Shown piece by piece: positions 1 to 7,044 of a stretch of DNA of 12,713 nucleotides. Each line of letters starts with the position of its first letter. Positions within the stretch are counted from its first letter, which is position 1. A program made the translations under genes and the position numbers. Origin of the DNA: Planctomycetota bacterium. GTDB lineage: Bacteria > Planctomycetota > UBA1135 > UBA2386. Location: positions 1 through 12,713 of the forward strand of contig JAGQRA010000034.1 of assembly GCA_020425885.1 (NCBI GenBank), given 5' to 3'. The notes below the pieces were generated by a model. The model was given only the letters and a program-made list of their open reading frames with translations, was not told the DNA's origin and made no database searches.

Positions 1-1198
1 CGGCGTCGGCGCCGGCGCCGGGGGGTGGATCGCCGCCGTGGTCGAAGCGGAGCAGCGCCAGCCGCAGCATCGCCTGCTCCTGATCGAGCCGTTCCTTCTC
101 CGCCATCAGCTGCAGCAGCTGCCGCCGTTCGCCGGCGAACGCCTGCTCCTCACGCACCTCGCGCTCGAGCTCGCGCAGGATCAGCACGGTGCGCCACCGG
201 CGGATACGACTCGACACGTGGATGTCGGCGTAGGCGTGGTCGCCGACGTAGAGGATGTCGCTGCCGTCGAGGGCGAAGTGCTCCTGCACGAGCTGGGCGT
301 TGCCGCCCGCGTAGACCGCCCGTCCCGACAGCGGCCCGGTGTGTGGCGTCGTCGATCCCGACACCGGGTCGACGAGCGCGAACGGGTGGGCGGCGTCGAA
401 GAAGGCGGGCTTGTGGGCCTGCACGATGACGAGGTCGAACAGCGCGCGCCAATCGCCGCCGGGCAGCGCCCGGTCGAAGGCGTAGCGCATCATCGGCACC
501 GTGTAGCTCCACTCGGAGTTGGTCGCCAGGAACAGCTTCTTGCCGGCGTGCTTCAGATCGAGCAGGGTCTGCGGCAGGTCGGGGTCGAGCTTCACGAAGC
601 GCTCGGGGTCGGCGATGATCTCGGCCTTGAGTTCGCCCTCGAGATGCGCCGCGTCCATGGTGTGGCTGACCAGCGCGTGCAGCGCGGCGTAGTCCAGGCC
701 GGCGCCGAACTGGTCGCCGCCGAGCAGGCTGGCATCGATGCGGCCGGCATCGAACAGATCGACGAGCTGGGCGTAGAGGCAGGCCTCGGACAGCGAGAAC
801 AGCGTGTTCAGGAACAGCCAGCGCGGTTCGGCCAGGTCGACCCAGACCTGCGAATAGACACGGCGCTGCTCCTCGTGAGCCAGCATGCGGGTGCCATGGG
901 CCGCCTGCACGACGTAGCCGAAGCGATTGGCCTTGACGAGATTGCCGAGGGTCAGGTCGAGCACGAGCCCGCGGGTGTACTGCTCCGGATCGAAGCTGAG
1001 TTCGCCGACCGGGTGTCCCAGCGCCAGCAGCCGCTGCTGCACGTGGGCGTAGGCGCGCGCTTCCCACTCGTGCACGTCGTAGTGGACCAGCGTGTAGTCC
1101 ATGTCGAAGCCGACGGCCTGGATCGACCGCATGTTCAGTGTCCGGTTGCAGAACATGCGTCGCTCGGGCGGTACCGCGAACAGGGCCGGATCGGTCAT
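1..1198 (-). CDS. HAD-IG family 5'-nucleotidase (cN-II type), C-terminus cut by window edge
   Basis: Predicted cytosolic HAD hydrolase that removes phosphate from purine nucleoside monophosphates. The ATG is at 1198, and 399 codons are read without a stop before the left edge. Motif I is VGFDMDYTLVHY, with nucleophile Asp32 and acid/base Asp34. Motif II is LFLATNSEWSYT near residues 222-233 (Thr226). The late motif is ILYVGDHAYADI (315-326), with metal-binding Asp320 and Asp325. It is followed by an RRWRTVLILRELERE stretch that closely matches the cN-II consensus (GDH..GD..., WRT, ELxxE). A charged, probably coiled-coil segment with Glu/Gln/Arg follows, then a Pro/Gly/Ala tail. Family members are usually about 450-500 residues, so some 50-100 residues are probably missing. 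The gene lies 62 nt downstream of the 663-residue gene on the same strand, and no clear Shine-Dalgarno is visible. The family call is solid; substrate preference cannot be read here. Confidence 0.9.
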   Translation of the reverse strand, partial: MTDPALFAVPPERRMFCNRTLNMRSIQAVGFDMDYTLVHYDVHEWEARAYAHVQQRLLALGHPVGELSFDPEQYTRGLVLDLTLGNLVKANRFGYVVQAAHGTRMLAHEEQRRVYSQVWVDLAEPRWLFLNTLFSLSEACLYAQLVDLFDAGRIDASLLGGDQFGAGLDYAALHALVSHTMDAAHLEGELKAEIIADPERFVKLDPDLPQTLLDLKHAGKKLFLATNSEWSYTVPMMRYAFDRALPGGDWRALFDLVIVQAHKPAFFDAAHPFALVDPVSGSTTPHTGPLSGRAVYAGGNAQLVQEHFALDGSDILYVGDHAYADIHVSSRIRRWRTVLILRELEREVREEQAFAGERRQLLQLMAEKERLDQEQAMLRLALLRFDHGGDPPPGAGADA

Positions 1199-1260
1199 TG
1201 ATCGTGGTGTACCGCGTGCGTGGCAGGCGACAACCGTGCGCCCGCTGTTGTTCGGGTTCT

Positions 1261-3252
1261 CTAATAGGTGACGCGGAACTCGGGCTGGTTCGGATCGAAG
1301 ACCTGCGGCGATCCGATGGCGAGGTCGACGGCGATCGCGGTCGTGCCCTCGGCGACGAACAGCGGCTGCGAGCCGTTCGGGTCGGCGACCCGCAGCGTCA
1401 CCTGGCGTCCGGTCGGTCCGGTGAGGATCACGTAGGCACTGGGCGGCTCGGCGCGGAAGGTCAGCGTCGCCCAACTCCCGCGTGAGGCCAGCACGAGCTC
1501 GTCCGCGCCGGCCCGGATCTCGAACCAGCGGGTCAGCTGGCGTTGTCCGGCGATGGTCTCGATGACGCATCCGTTTCGCGTCGTGCCGGCGAGCATGGGG
1601 ATGCGGCCATCGACGATCCGACCGCCGAGCGGTTGGTCCTGATCGGGGAGCAGGGTCAGCTCCACGGTTCCCGCTTGCAGCGGCGAGTAGACCAGCCGCG
1701 ACCAGCTCGCTTGCGCCAGCTCCGAGTCGAGCCGGGCGGTGTGGGTCGACTCGTCGACGGCGATGAACGTGGCGGCGAAGGAGGTCATGGCATCGGGCAG
1801 GTCGATCCTGGCGCGGTCGCCGATCCGCGGCGCCCTGCCGAGGTCGATGACGAACCCGTTCGCCTGCGCTCCGCCGAGCGAGTGGACACCGGCGTGATGC
1901 AGCGTCATGTTCTGTCCGACCTGCGCGGGCGACACCAGCTGCACCCGCCACCGATCGAGTGACCGCGGCGCGAGGTTGACCGAGGTGGTCTCGCCGGCGG
2001 TGATGCGAACGTGATCGAGGGCCGTCCGGTCGGGCGTGCCGCCGGGGGCCCATGCCAGTTCGTAGTCACCCGGTTCGAGCAGGGCCAGTCGGCCGCGATC
2101 GAGCGGTGTCGCCTGACCGCCACCGACGGGAAGTGCGATCAGCGGCGGGATCGTCGCGGTCACCGGCGAATCGTCGAACTCGACCAGGAGTTCACCGAGC
2201 GGCTGCGCGGTTGCCAGATCGATCGTCCACAGGTCGGTGTCACGATCGGCGATGGCGGTGGCCCTGAAATGACCGCGACCCTCGACGCGCAGAACCAGGG
2301 CGGAGTGGCTTTCGGCACCGGCCCGGCCCACGATCGTGCAGGTGACCGGCGTGTCGGGCAGGTGCGTGCCGTCGATGGCGACGGCGGCCTTCACCGGCCT
2401 GCCGGCATCGACGACGGTGACGCCGAGCACGGGCTCGACCGGTGTCAGCTCGATGGTGCCGGCGAACGCGTCGAACACACCGGAGCCGTCGGCCGTCATG
2501 AGGTGGATGGACTCGCCATCGGCGCTCGGCCGCTGCGGCGTCAATGCCACACCGGCGCTGATGGCCCCCGCAAGCCGGCAGGTCACCTCGCCGCTCGCAT
2601 CGAGGGGCACCTCGAAGCGGTGAACGCGGTCGGCGGTCGGATCGCGGCTGCCGATCGCGACGCGCAGCAACGGCGCCAACCGGGGCGACGGTCCGACGAC
2701 GCGAAGCCGGGTCGACGGACCTCGGCATTGCAGATCGATGCGATGGCGCTCGCCATCGCCGAGGATCACCCGCCGGCCCGGCACCTGAGCCGTGGACCCG
2801 GTTGCGGGGTCGATCGCCACGGCCTCTATCGACAGCCAACGATGCGGCGGCACGTCGAGGTAGCCGATGGCCTCGTCACCGCGACCGCTGCAGGATGCCT
2901 CGGCGACGCCCTCGCCGTCGTCGTCCGCGATGGCGCGAAGGCGCACGGTTCGTGGCCTGTTCGTGTCCGGGAAGTGGACATGGATCTCGATCGTCGTCGG
3001 TTCGTCGGCTGGCGACGTCGTCGCTGTGACCGGTGAGGCTTCGATGGCGGCTCGGGCGCGTCCCTCCGCACCGGTGCTGCCCGCGACCGTCGCGGCCGTT
3101 TCGACCTCGGTCCGGCTCAATTGCTCAACGTCGTTCGGCGCGATGGCCGATCCAGTCGTTGTCTTGCAGCGCTCCAAGGCGAGCCAGGCCGCGATCACCA
3201 CGACTGCCAAAACCGTGGCGGCGGTCAGTGACTTCGGTCGCGGTGTGGTCAT
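1261..3252 (-). CDS. membrane-anchored, beta-rich protein of unknown function (663 aa)
   Basis: I do not recognise a family. The chosen start is the ATG at 3252 (MTTPRPKS...), because a short basic N-terminus is then followed at once by one hydrophobic segment (about residues 9-26). A GTG at 3294 would add 14 residues that look unnatural before it. The segment ends in LERC, which is not a lipobox, and no AXA site follows, so it is probably an uncleaved signal anchor with about 630 residues outside the cytoplasm. That part is rich in Thr, Val, Asp and Gly and alternates short hydrophobic strands with turns. It resembles tandem beta-sandwich domains of the carboxypeptidase-regulatory or Ig-like sort (for example LLEPGDYELAWAPGG), but no catalytic motif stands out. 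The gene ends in TAG at 1261-1263. It is divergent from the lipoprotein/barrel pair and probably co-transcribed with the nucleotidase 62 nt downstream. The coding call is strong; any function would be a guess. Confidence 0.8.
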   Translation of the reverse strand: MTTPRPKSLTAATVLAVVVIAAWLALERCKTTTGSAIAPNDVEQLSRTEVETAATVAGSTGAEGRARAAIEASPVTATTSPADEPTTIEIHVHFPDTNRPRTVRLRAIADDDGEGVAEASCSGRGDEAIGYLDVPPHRWLSIEAVAIDPATGSTAQVPGRRVILGDGERHRIDLQCRGPSTRLRVVGPSPRLAPLLRVAIGSRDPTADRVHRFEVPLDASGEVTCRLAGAISAGVALTPQRPSADGESIHLMTADGSGVFDAFAGTIELTPVEPVLGVTVVDAGRPVKAAVAIDGTHLPDTPVTCTIVGRAGAESHSALVLRVEGRGHFRATAIADRDTDLWTIDLATAQPLGELLVEFDDSPVTATIPPLIALPVGGGQATPLDRGRLALLEPGDYELAWAPGGTPDRTALDHVRITAGETTSVNLAPRSLDRWRVQLVSPAQVGQNMTLHHAGVHSLGGAQANGFVIDLGRAPRIGDRARIDLPDAMTSFAATFIAVDESTHTARLDSELAQASWSRLVYSPLQAGTVELTLLPDQDQPLGGRIVDGRIPMLAGTTRNGCVIETIAGQRQLTRWFEIRAGADELVLASRGSWATLTFRAEPPSAYVILTGPTGRQVTLRVADPNGSQPLFVAEGTTAIAVDLAIGSPQVFDPNQPEFRVTY

Positions 3253-3374
3253 GGGGGTGCGGGCAAGGCTAAACTCGGAATGGCGTCTCCACACGCCGAT
3301 CGCTCTACGGATGAACCCTGAGGCGACAGCCCCCGTGTGCCAGGGTCAGACCGTCTGTTCACTTGGAGGAAGTC
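3253..3374. promoter_or_regulatory. divergent intergenic region, promoters expected but not resolved
   Basis: This 122-nt gap must carry the start signals for the leftward anchored protein and the rightward lipoprotein gene. I see no convincing -35/-10 pair on either strand. TAAACT at 3270-3275 is a weak -10 candidate on the plus strand. Short inverted repeats are present: GGCGT/ACGCC at 3282-3297 and ACCCTG/CAGGGT across about 3315-3346. They are too short to carry weight. No TTGAC direct repeat like those at 5122 and 7751 is present, so this promoter region does not look like a target of the local regulator. Confidence 0.4.
3365..3370 (+). promoter_or_regulatory. Shine-Dalgarno GGAGGA that fixes the lipoprotein start
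   Basis: GGAGGA lies 4 nt before the ATG at 3375. A TTG at 3363 in the same frame would place this site inside the coding region and put extra acidic residues (Glu-Glu) before the signal peptide. The site therefore decides for ATG 3375. Confidence 0.85.
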
Positions 3375-4226
3375 ATGTTCGTATCTCGACTCATCGGGCC
3401 GTTGGCAGTGGCGGCAGTTGTTGGTCTCGCCGGTTGCAGTAGCAAGGTCGAGTCGACGCTCGATCCCGATGCCCAGGCCAAGGCCGCGGTCATCGCGAAT
3501 TGCATCCCGCCGCAGATCGAGAAGCTCGATGAGCTGCTCGCCTTCAGCGAGCTCTGGCGCCTCAACGACTCCGACACCAACCCGCCCGATCCGTCCGAGC
3601 TGACGTGGAGCTACGCCAGCGGCGAGATCGGCTACACGGTCGCGCTCTCGTCCTACTCGATCAGCGGCATCATCCGCTTCTACAGCCCGACCGGCGGCCA
3701 GCAGACGTCGCTGACCTTGTCCTCGGTGAGCCTGTCGCAGGCGATCGATGACGCCGCCACCCAATTGGCCAGCATGTTCCCCGGTGAGCTGCCGTTCATG
3801 GTCGGCGAGTGGATGATCAGCGGCGCCAACGTCAGCTCGGCCGGAGTCACGAGCTCGCCCGCGAGCTTCACCGGCATGATCCGCGGCTCGAGCAACGGCA
3901 ACGAGCTCGAGGAGCTGCGCCTGACGGAAGGCACCGCCGCCGTCTCGAGCGGGACGCCTCCGGTCCAGAACTGCACGATCACGACGACCGGGTCGGAGAC
4001 CTGCGTGTTCACGTTCGGCATGCCGACGCTGGCGACCGACACAGAGCCAAACCAGCAGTACCCGATCGGCACCATCACCTTCACGTTGGTGAATCAGACC
4101 GCGGGCCTGACCCTCACCGGTTCGCTGACGATGAACAACACGGTAACGGCCCGCCTCGATGTCGATAGCCTGCCGGGCTACTTCGAGATCAACCTCGAGA
4201 CCTACTCGGTCACCCACAAGCTGTAG
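3375..4226 (+). CDS. predicted lipoprotein of unknown function (283 aa)
   Basis: MFVSRLIGPLAVAAVVGLAGC is a textbook lipoprotein signal: a short N-region with one Arg, a hydrophobic core, and lipobox LAGC with lipidated Cys21. Residues SSK follow, with no Asp at +2, so outer-membrane sorting is plausible by the E. coli rule, though that rule may not hold in this host. After a short helical stretch (about 30-62) the protein is mostly beta-type, rich in Ser, Thr, Gly and Asn (for example TLSSVSLSQ, GTITFTLVNQTAGLTLTG). Three further cysteines are at 43, 200 and 210. The last two could form a tight disulfide loop (NCTITTTGSETC). I recognise no family and no catalytic motif. The next gene begins 20 nt downstream with its own Shine-Dalgarno, so the two are probably co-transcribed. 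This protein may be an accessory or partner of that outer-membrane barrel. The lipoprotein call is strong; the function is unknown. Confidence 0.85.
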   Translation: MFVSRLIGPLAVAAVVGLAGCSSKVESTLDPDAQAKAAVIANCIPPQIEKLDELLAFSELWRLNDSDTNPPDPSELTWSYASGEIGYTVALSSYSISGIIRFYSPTGGQQTSLTLSSVSLSQAIDDAATQLASMFPGELPFMVGEWMISGANVSSAGVTSSPASFTGMIRGSSNGNELEELRLTEGTAAVSSGTPPVQNCTITTTGSETCVFTFGMPTLATDTEPNQQYPIGTITFTLVNQTAGLTLTGSLTMNNTVTARLDVDSLPGYFEINLETYSVTHKL

Positions 4227-4229
4227 CTC

Positions 4230-4235
4230 AGGAGA
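4230..4235 (+). promoter_or_regulatory. Shine-Dalgarno AGGAGA for the outer-membrane protein gene
   Basis: AGGAGA begins 3 nt after the TAG stop (4224-4226) of the lipoprotein gene and lies 11 nt before ATG 4247. That supports this start and a shared transcript. Confidence 0.7.
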
Positions 4236-4246
4236 GAGCCTCGACC

Positions 4247-5005
4247 ATGCGCATTCGCCACCTGCTCACCGTTCCCGCCCTGCTCCTGTTCGCCTCCTGC
4301 TGGCAGTTCCAGATAACCGCCCACGCCGGCTTCTCACAGCTCTCGCTCGATGGCGATCTCGGCTACGTCAGCGGCACGACGACCTCCAGTTTCGATCAGA
4401 ATCTGAAGGACGGGTTCGGTCTCGGCGATGCCCAGGGATCGCCCTACGCTCGCGTCGGCCTGGACATGGGGACGCCGACGCTCGCGGCCTCGGCGTTCCA
4501 GTTCTCCGACGAAGGCCAGGGTGTGCTGTCGGCCAACTTCGGCAGCAACCTGGTCGCCAACACCTCCGTCGTTTCGAGCTTCGATCTGACGAGTATCAAG
4601 GCGTCGTACGCGTTCGAGATCCCGATGGGGCCGGTCTCGATCTCGCCCGGCCTCGCGGTCAACTTCGTCGACCTGTCGATCCTCGTCCGCGACGGCCTCA
4701 ATATCGCGAGCGAAGACGTCCAGCTGCAGGCGCCGCTGCCGATGCTGTTCGCGCGGGCCGAGGTCGACATCGGCATCGCGACGCTGGTCGGCGAGGGCGG
4801 CTACGTCGCGATCGACGTCCAGGACATCGCCGCCAAGATGCTCGACCTCGAGGCGCTGGTCCAGTTCGACGTCTTCGGCCCGCTCGAGCTCTTCGCCGGC
4901 TACCGTTACATCAACCTCCAGGGTGACGGCCTCATCGACGACGACAGCTTCGACATCAACCTCGGCCTGAGTGGCTTCCTGATCGGCGGCGGCATCACGT
5001 TCTGA
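4247..5005 (+). CDS. predicted outer-membrane beta-barrel protein (252 aa)
   Basis: A signal peptide (MRIRHLLTVPALLLFASC) is followed by about 230 residues of alternating amphipathic strands separated by Gly/Asp/Asn turns. The last strands read LELFAGYRYINLQ and LSGFLIGGGITF. Ending on an aromatic Phe after alternating hydrophobics is the typical signal recognised by the BAM machinery. The size fits a small 8-10 strand barrel of the OmpW/opacity sort, but I cannot name the exact family. The signal is ambiguous. FASC (15-18) resembles a weak lipobox with Phe rather than Leu at -3, while AHA at 25-27 could be a signal peptidase I site, although it lies well past the hydrophobic core. It pairs with the lipoprotein gene just upstream, and a strong inverted repeat begins 5 nt after its stop. 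Localisation is fairly sure; the role (pore, adhesin or structural) is open. Confidence 0.75.
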   Translation: MRIRHLLTVPALLLFASCWQFQITAHAGFSQLSLDGDLGYVSGTTTSSFDQNLKDGFGLGDAQGSPYARVGLDMGTPTLAASAFQFSDEGQGVLSANFGSNLVANTSVVSSFDLTSIKASYAFEIPMGPVSISPGLAVNFVDLSILVRDGLNIASEDVQLQAPLPMLFARAEVDIGIATLVGEGGYVAIDVQDIAAKMLDLEALVQFDVFGPLELFAGYRYINLQGDGLIDDDSFDINLGLSGFLIGGGITF

Positions 5006-5037
5006 GCATCGCTTGGCCGCTGCGCGGCCAAGCGTGC
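5006..5037 (+). terminator. perfect 11-bp stem with triloop after the outer-membrane protein gene, possible terminator
   Basis: CGCTTGGCCGC (5010-5020) and GCGGCCAAGCG (5024-5034) are perfectly complementary around the loop TGC. GCA (5006-5008) and TGC (5035-5037) extend the stem by three pairs across one bulged T. It begins directly after the TGA at 5003-5005. There is no T-tract after it, so it is not a classical intrinsic terminator. It could terminate without U-run, stabilise the 3' end of the transcript, or be a REP-like element. The structure is certain, the role is not. Confidence 0.5.
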
Positions 5038-5108
5038 GCAGGACCTCGCCTCGCGCCTCCGGCGCGACGCCACGGTTTTGAGCGTCGCTCGCGCGTTGCG
5101 CGGGCGAC
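5010..5108. repeat. cluster of three consecutive GC-rich triloop hairpins (REP/BIME-like)
   Basis: Three inverted repeats, each with a 3-nt loop, occupy 99 bp. The first is 5010-5034 (11-bp stem, loop TGC). The second is TCGCGCC/GGCGCGA at 5051-5067 (7-bp stem, loop TCC). The third is GTCGCTCGCGC/GCGCGGGCGAC at 5084-5108 (11-bp stem with one T-G wobble, loop GTT). The DNA lies between convergent functions: the end of the barrel operon and the promoter of the kinase operon. A short TTTT (5075-5078) follows the second hairpin. Together they could insulate the two transcription units. Whether the units recur elsewhere in the genome cannot be seen here. Confidence 0.6.
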
Positions 5109-5121
5109 CGAGCCCCGGCCG

Positions 5122-5160
5122 TTGACCGTTTCTTGACAGGTCCGGCCAGCGGATACCTAT
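5122..5160 (+). promoter_or_regulatory. TTGAC 11-bp direct repeat and candidate promoter of the kinase/regulator operon
   Basis: TTGAC occurs at 5122-5126 and again at 5133-5138 (as TTGACA), 11 bp start to start. The shared pattern is TTGACCG...C TTGACA. The second copy is a perfect -35 consensus. A plausible -10 lies in GATACCTAT (5152-5160), about 14-16 bp further on, slightly short for a standard spacer. Such a spacer is normal for activator-dependent promoters, where tandem 11-bp half-sites bound by OmpR/PhoB-type regulators overlap the -35. Transcription would then begin around 5166-5170. The same repeat arrangement stands before the TPR/HEAT gene at 7751. The match is visible; binding by the local regulator is inference. 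Confidence 0.55.
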
Positions 5161-5214
5161 GGTGCGGCAATCGACGCCCGCCGTATCCATTCCCGCAATC
5201 GCCTGCAGACCGCG

Positions 5215-7044
5215 TTGCTCGTATCCGGCGCGGCATTGGCGATCGCCTTGGTCTTGCAGCTGTGGCGTTCGCTGGCGGTCGACGCGGAGACCAGGCAGTG
5301 GGAGTTCGAGAAGGCGACGATCGCGGCGGAGCGGATCCTGCAGCGGGCCCTGACCTCGCGGGCGGTCTTCGACCGCGCGCCCGGAGAGTCGCTCCTGTTC
5401 GAGGGTGAGGTCATTCAGGTCGACGCCGCGGTCGGTTGGCTCGACCCGGTGCCGGCCGCGGCGGAGGAGGATGTGGTCGTTCGGCATCGTCTCGACCGCG
5501 CGGCGCTCGCGGAGTTCGGTGGCGGGGTCAGCGGCGACGTCGTGCGGCGAGAGTACGAGGAGCTGCTGGCCGGGGCGTTGCCGGCGACGCCACGGATGCA
5601 GGTGCTCGCCGCCGCGGCGTTTCATGCCCGGCGCGCGGGTGCGATCGAACGCGAACAGGAGTGCCGAGCCGAACTGTGGCAGCGGGTTGCCGCGCTGCGG
5701 GCCGAGGATCTGGGCCGTGAGGCGGTCGCCATGACGGTGGCCGCGGCGGTACGGTTGGCCGATCCCGCCGCGCCGCCGGAGTGGTTGCCGCGGCTCGTCG
5801 CGCTGTTGCCCGATCGGATTGCCGCCGGTCTGCCGGCGCACGTCGATCTCGCCGCGCAGCATGAAGCGTCGCGGCGACGTCGGCAGCTGCGCGAGGCGCG
5901 CGCGGTCTGGCTCGCGGCCGCCGCGCGGGCCGATGTCGGGATGCTGCCCGGTCCGGATCGGCACGTGCTGTGGTGGCTGCCGCATCGCGCCGCCGGAGCC
6001 GATCGCATCGGCGGGCATGACGCGCGCTGGTTGCCGATCGAGGATTGGCTCGGGGTCGTGCGCGAAGTCGGCGGCGGTGACGAACTCGCCGAATGGCCGT
6101 GGCTCGTAGAACCGGCGATGGGTGAGGTCGCTGTGACCGCCATGGGGATCCCGTTCGTGGCCGGACTCGTGCCGAGTCGCGAACCGGCCGCCATCCAGCG
6201 CCGCTGGCTGCTGCCCGCCACGACGTTGGCCTTGCTGGTCGCGTTCGGCTTGACCGTCGCCCAGAGCCTGCGTGCGACCCGGCGTGAGGCGGCGGCGGTG
6301 CGGGCCCAGGCCGAGTTCCTGACCACCGTGACGCACGAGTTGAAGACGCCGCTGGCATCGATTCGCCTGCTCGGCGAGATGCTCGTCGAAGGTCGCGCCG
6401 CCGGCCGCGAGCGGGAGTACTACCGCATGCTCGCCGGCGAGGCCGGCCGGTTGTCGATGTTGATCGAGAACGTGCTCGACCTCGGTCGGCTCGAGCGCGG
6501 CGAACGCGCCTATGACCTGCGCACCGCCGATGTGGCCGCGATCACCGCGGCGACGGTGTCGTTGGTCGAGCCGTTGTTGCAGCAGGGCGGCAGCGGCATC
6601 ACGATTCGTCGCCAGGCCGGGTGCGAGTTGATGGCGCGCGTCGACCGGGCCGCCTTGGCGCAGGCCCTGATCTCGGTCTTCGACAACGCGCGCAAGTACG
6701 GCAAGGGACCGGTCGAGGTCGGGCTGTCGTGCGCCGACGAGATCATCCTGATCGAGGTCCGTGACCGCGGCCCGGGCGTGCCGGCGGCCGACCGCGAACG
6801 GATCTTCGCCCGCTTCACGCGCGGCGCAGCTCATGCTCACGGCAGCGTGCCCGGAGTCGGCATCGGGCTCTATCTGGCGCGGACGATCGCGCGCCGACTC
6901 GGCGGCGACCTCACCTGTGACCCGCCCGCCGATGGTGGCGTCGGCGCCCGGTTCACCTTCGCACTACCTGCCGTCGCGGCCACCGTCACCACCGCGGCGA
7001 CCGCGGCCGAAGCGGCCGCATCGGTGCAGGAGGCGAAACCATGA
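5215..7044 (+). CDS. HAMP-less sensor histidine kinase with large extracytoplasmic sensor domain
   Basis: Membrane sensor kinase that should autophosphorylate on His and pass the phosphate to the regulator encoded next. TM1 covers about residues 2-17. A largely alpha-helical, Ala/Arg-rich extracytoplasmic domain follows (about 18-328), of no family I know. TM2 is about 331-350 (WLLPATTLALLVAFGLTVA). No HAMP domain lies between TM2 and the H box THELKTPLASI (His374). The ATPase part has the N box FDNARKYG (Asn491), G1 DRGPG (517-521), F box FARF (531-534) and G2 GVGIGLYLA (547-555). An Ala/Thr-rich tail closes it. The start is uncertain. The only ordinary start codon in frame after the stop at 5134-5136 is TTG 5215, which has no Shine-Dalgarno. 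The in-frame upstream residues (ARRIHSRNRLQTA) look like a natural basic N-terminus, so a CTG (5203) or ATC (5170) start is possible. The stop overlaps the regulator start as ATGA. Confidence 0.92.
   Translation: MLVSGAALAIALVLQLWRSLAVDAETRQWEFEKATIAAERILQRALTSRAVFDRAPGESLLFEGEVIQVDAAVGWLDPVPAAAEEDVVVRHRLDRAALAEFGGGVSGDVVRREYEELLAGALPATPRMQVLAAAAFHARRAGAIEREQECRAELWQRVAALRAEDLGREAVAMTVAAAVRLADPAAPPEWLPRLVALLPDRIAAGLPAHVDLAAQHEASRRRRQLREARAVWLAAAARADVGMLPGPDRHVLWWLPHRAAGADRIGGHDARWLPIEDWLGVVREVGGGDELAEWPWLVEPAMGEVAVTAMGIPFVAGLVPSREPAAIQRRWLLPATTLALLVAFGLTVAQSLRATRREAAAVRAQAEFLTTVTHELKTPLASIRLLGEMLVEGRAAGREREYYRMLAGEAGRLSMLIENVLDLGRLERGERAYDLRTADVAAITAATVSLVEPLLQQGGSGITIRRQAGCELMARVDRAALAQALISVFDNARKYGKGPVEVGLSCADEIILIEVRDRGPGVPAADRERIFARFTRGAAHAHGSVPGVGIGLYLARTIARRLGGDLTCDPPADGGVGARFTFALPAVAATVTTAATAAEAAASVQEAKP

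Noticed and set aside
38..1201. 387-codon plus-strand frame opposite the nucleotidase
   Set aside because: The minus-strand frame carries all HAD motifs in order; this one is its mirror.
5051..5080. Rho-independent terminator from the second hairpin plus TTTT
   Set aside because: The stem is short, and the T-run is only four long and 7 nt away from the stem.
5159..5353. Small ORF starting ATG at 5159
   Set aside because: Its product is Arg/Ser/Pro-rich shadow sequence in the wrong frame over the kinase N-terminus. It is kept only as a hint about the kinase start.
4906..6840. 644-codon open frame on the minus strand opposite the barrel end and the kinase
   Set aside because: It runs across a stop, a hairpin cluster and a promoter region. 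The plus-strand kinase motifs (H, N, G1, F, G2) are decisive.
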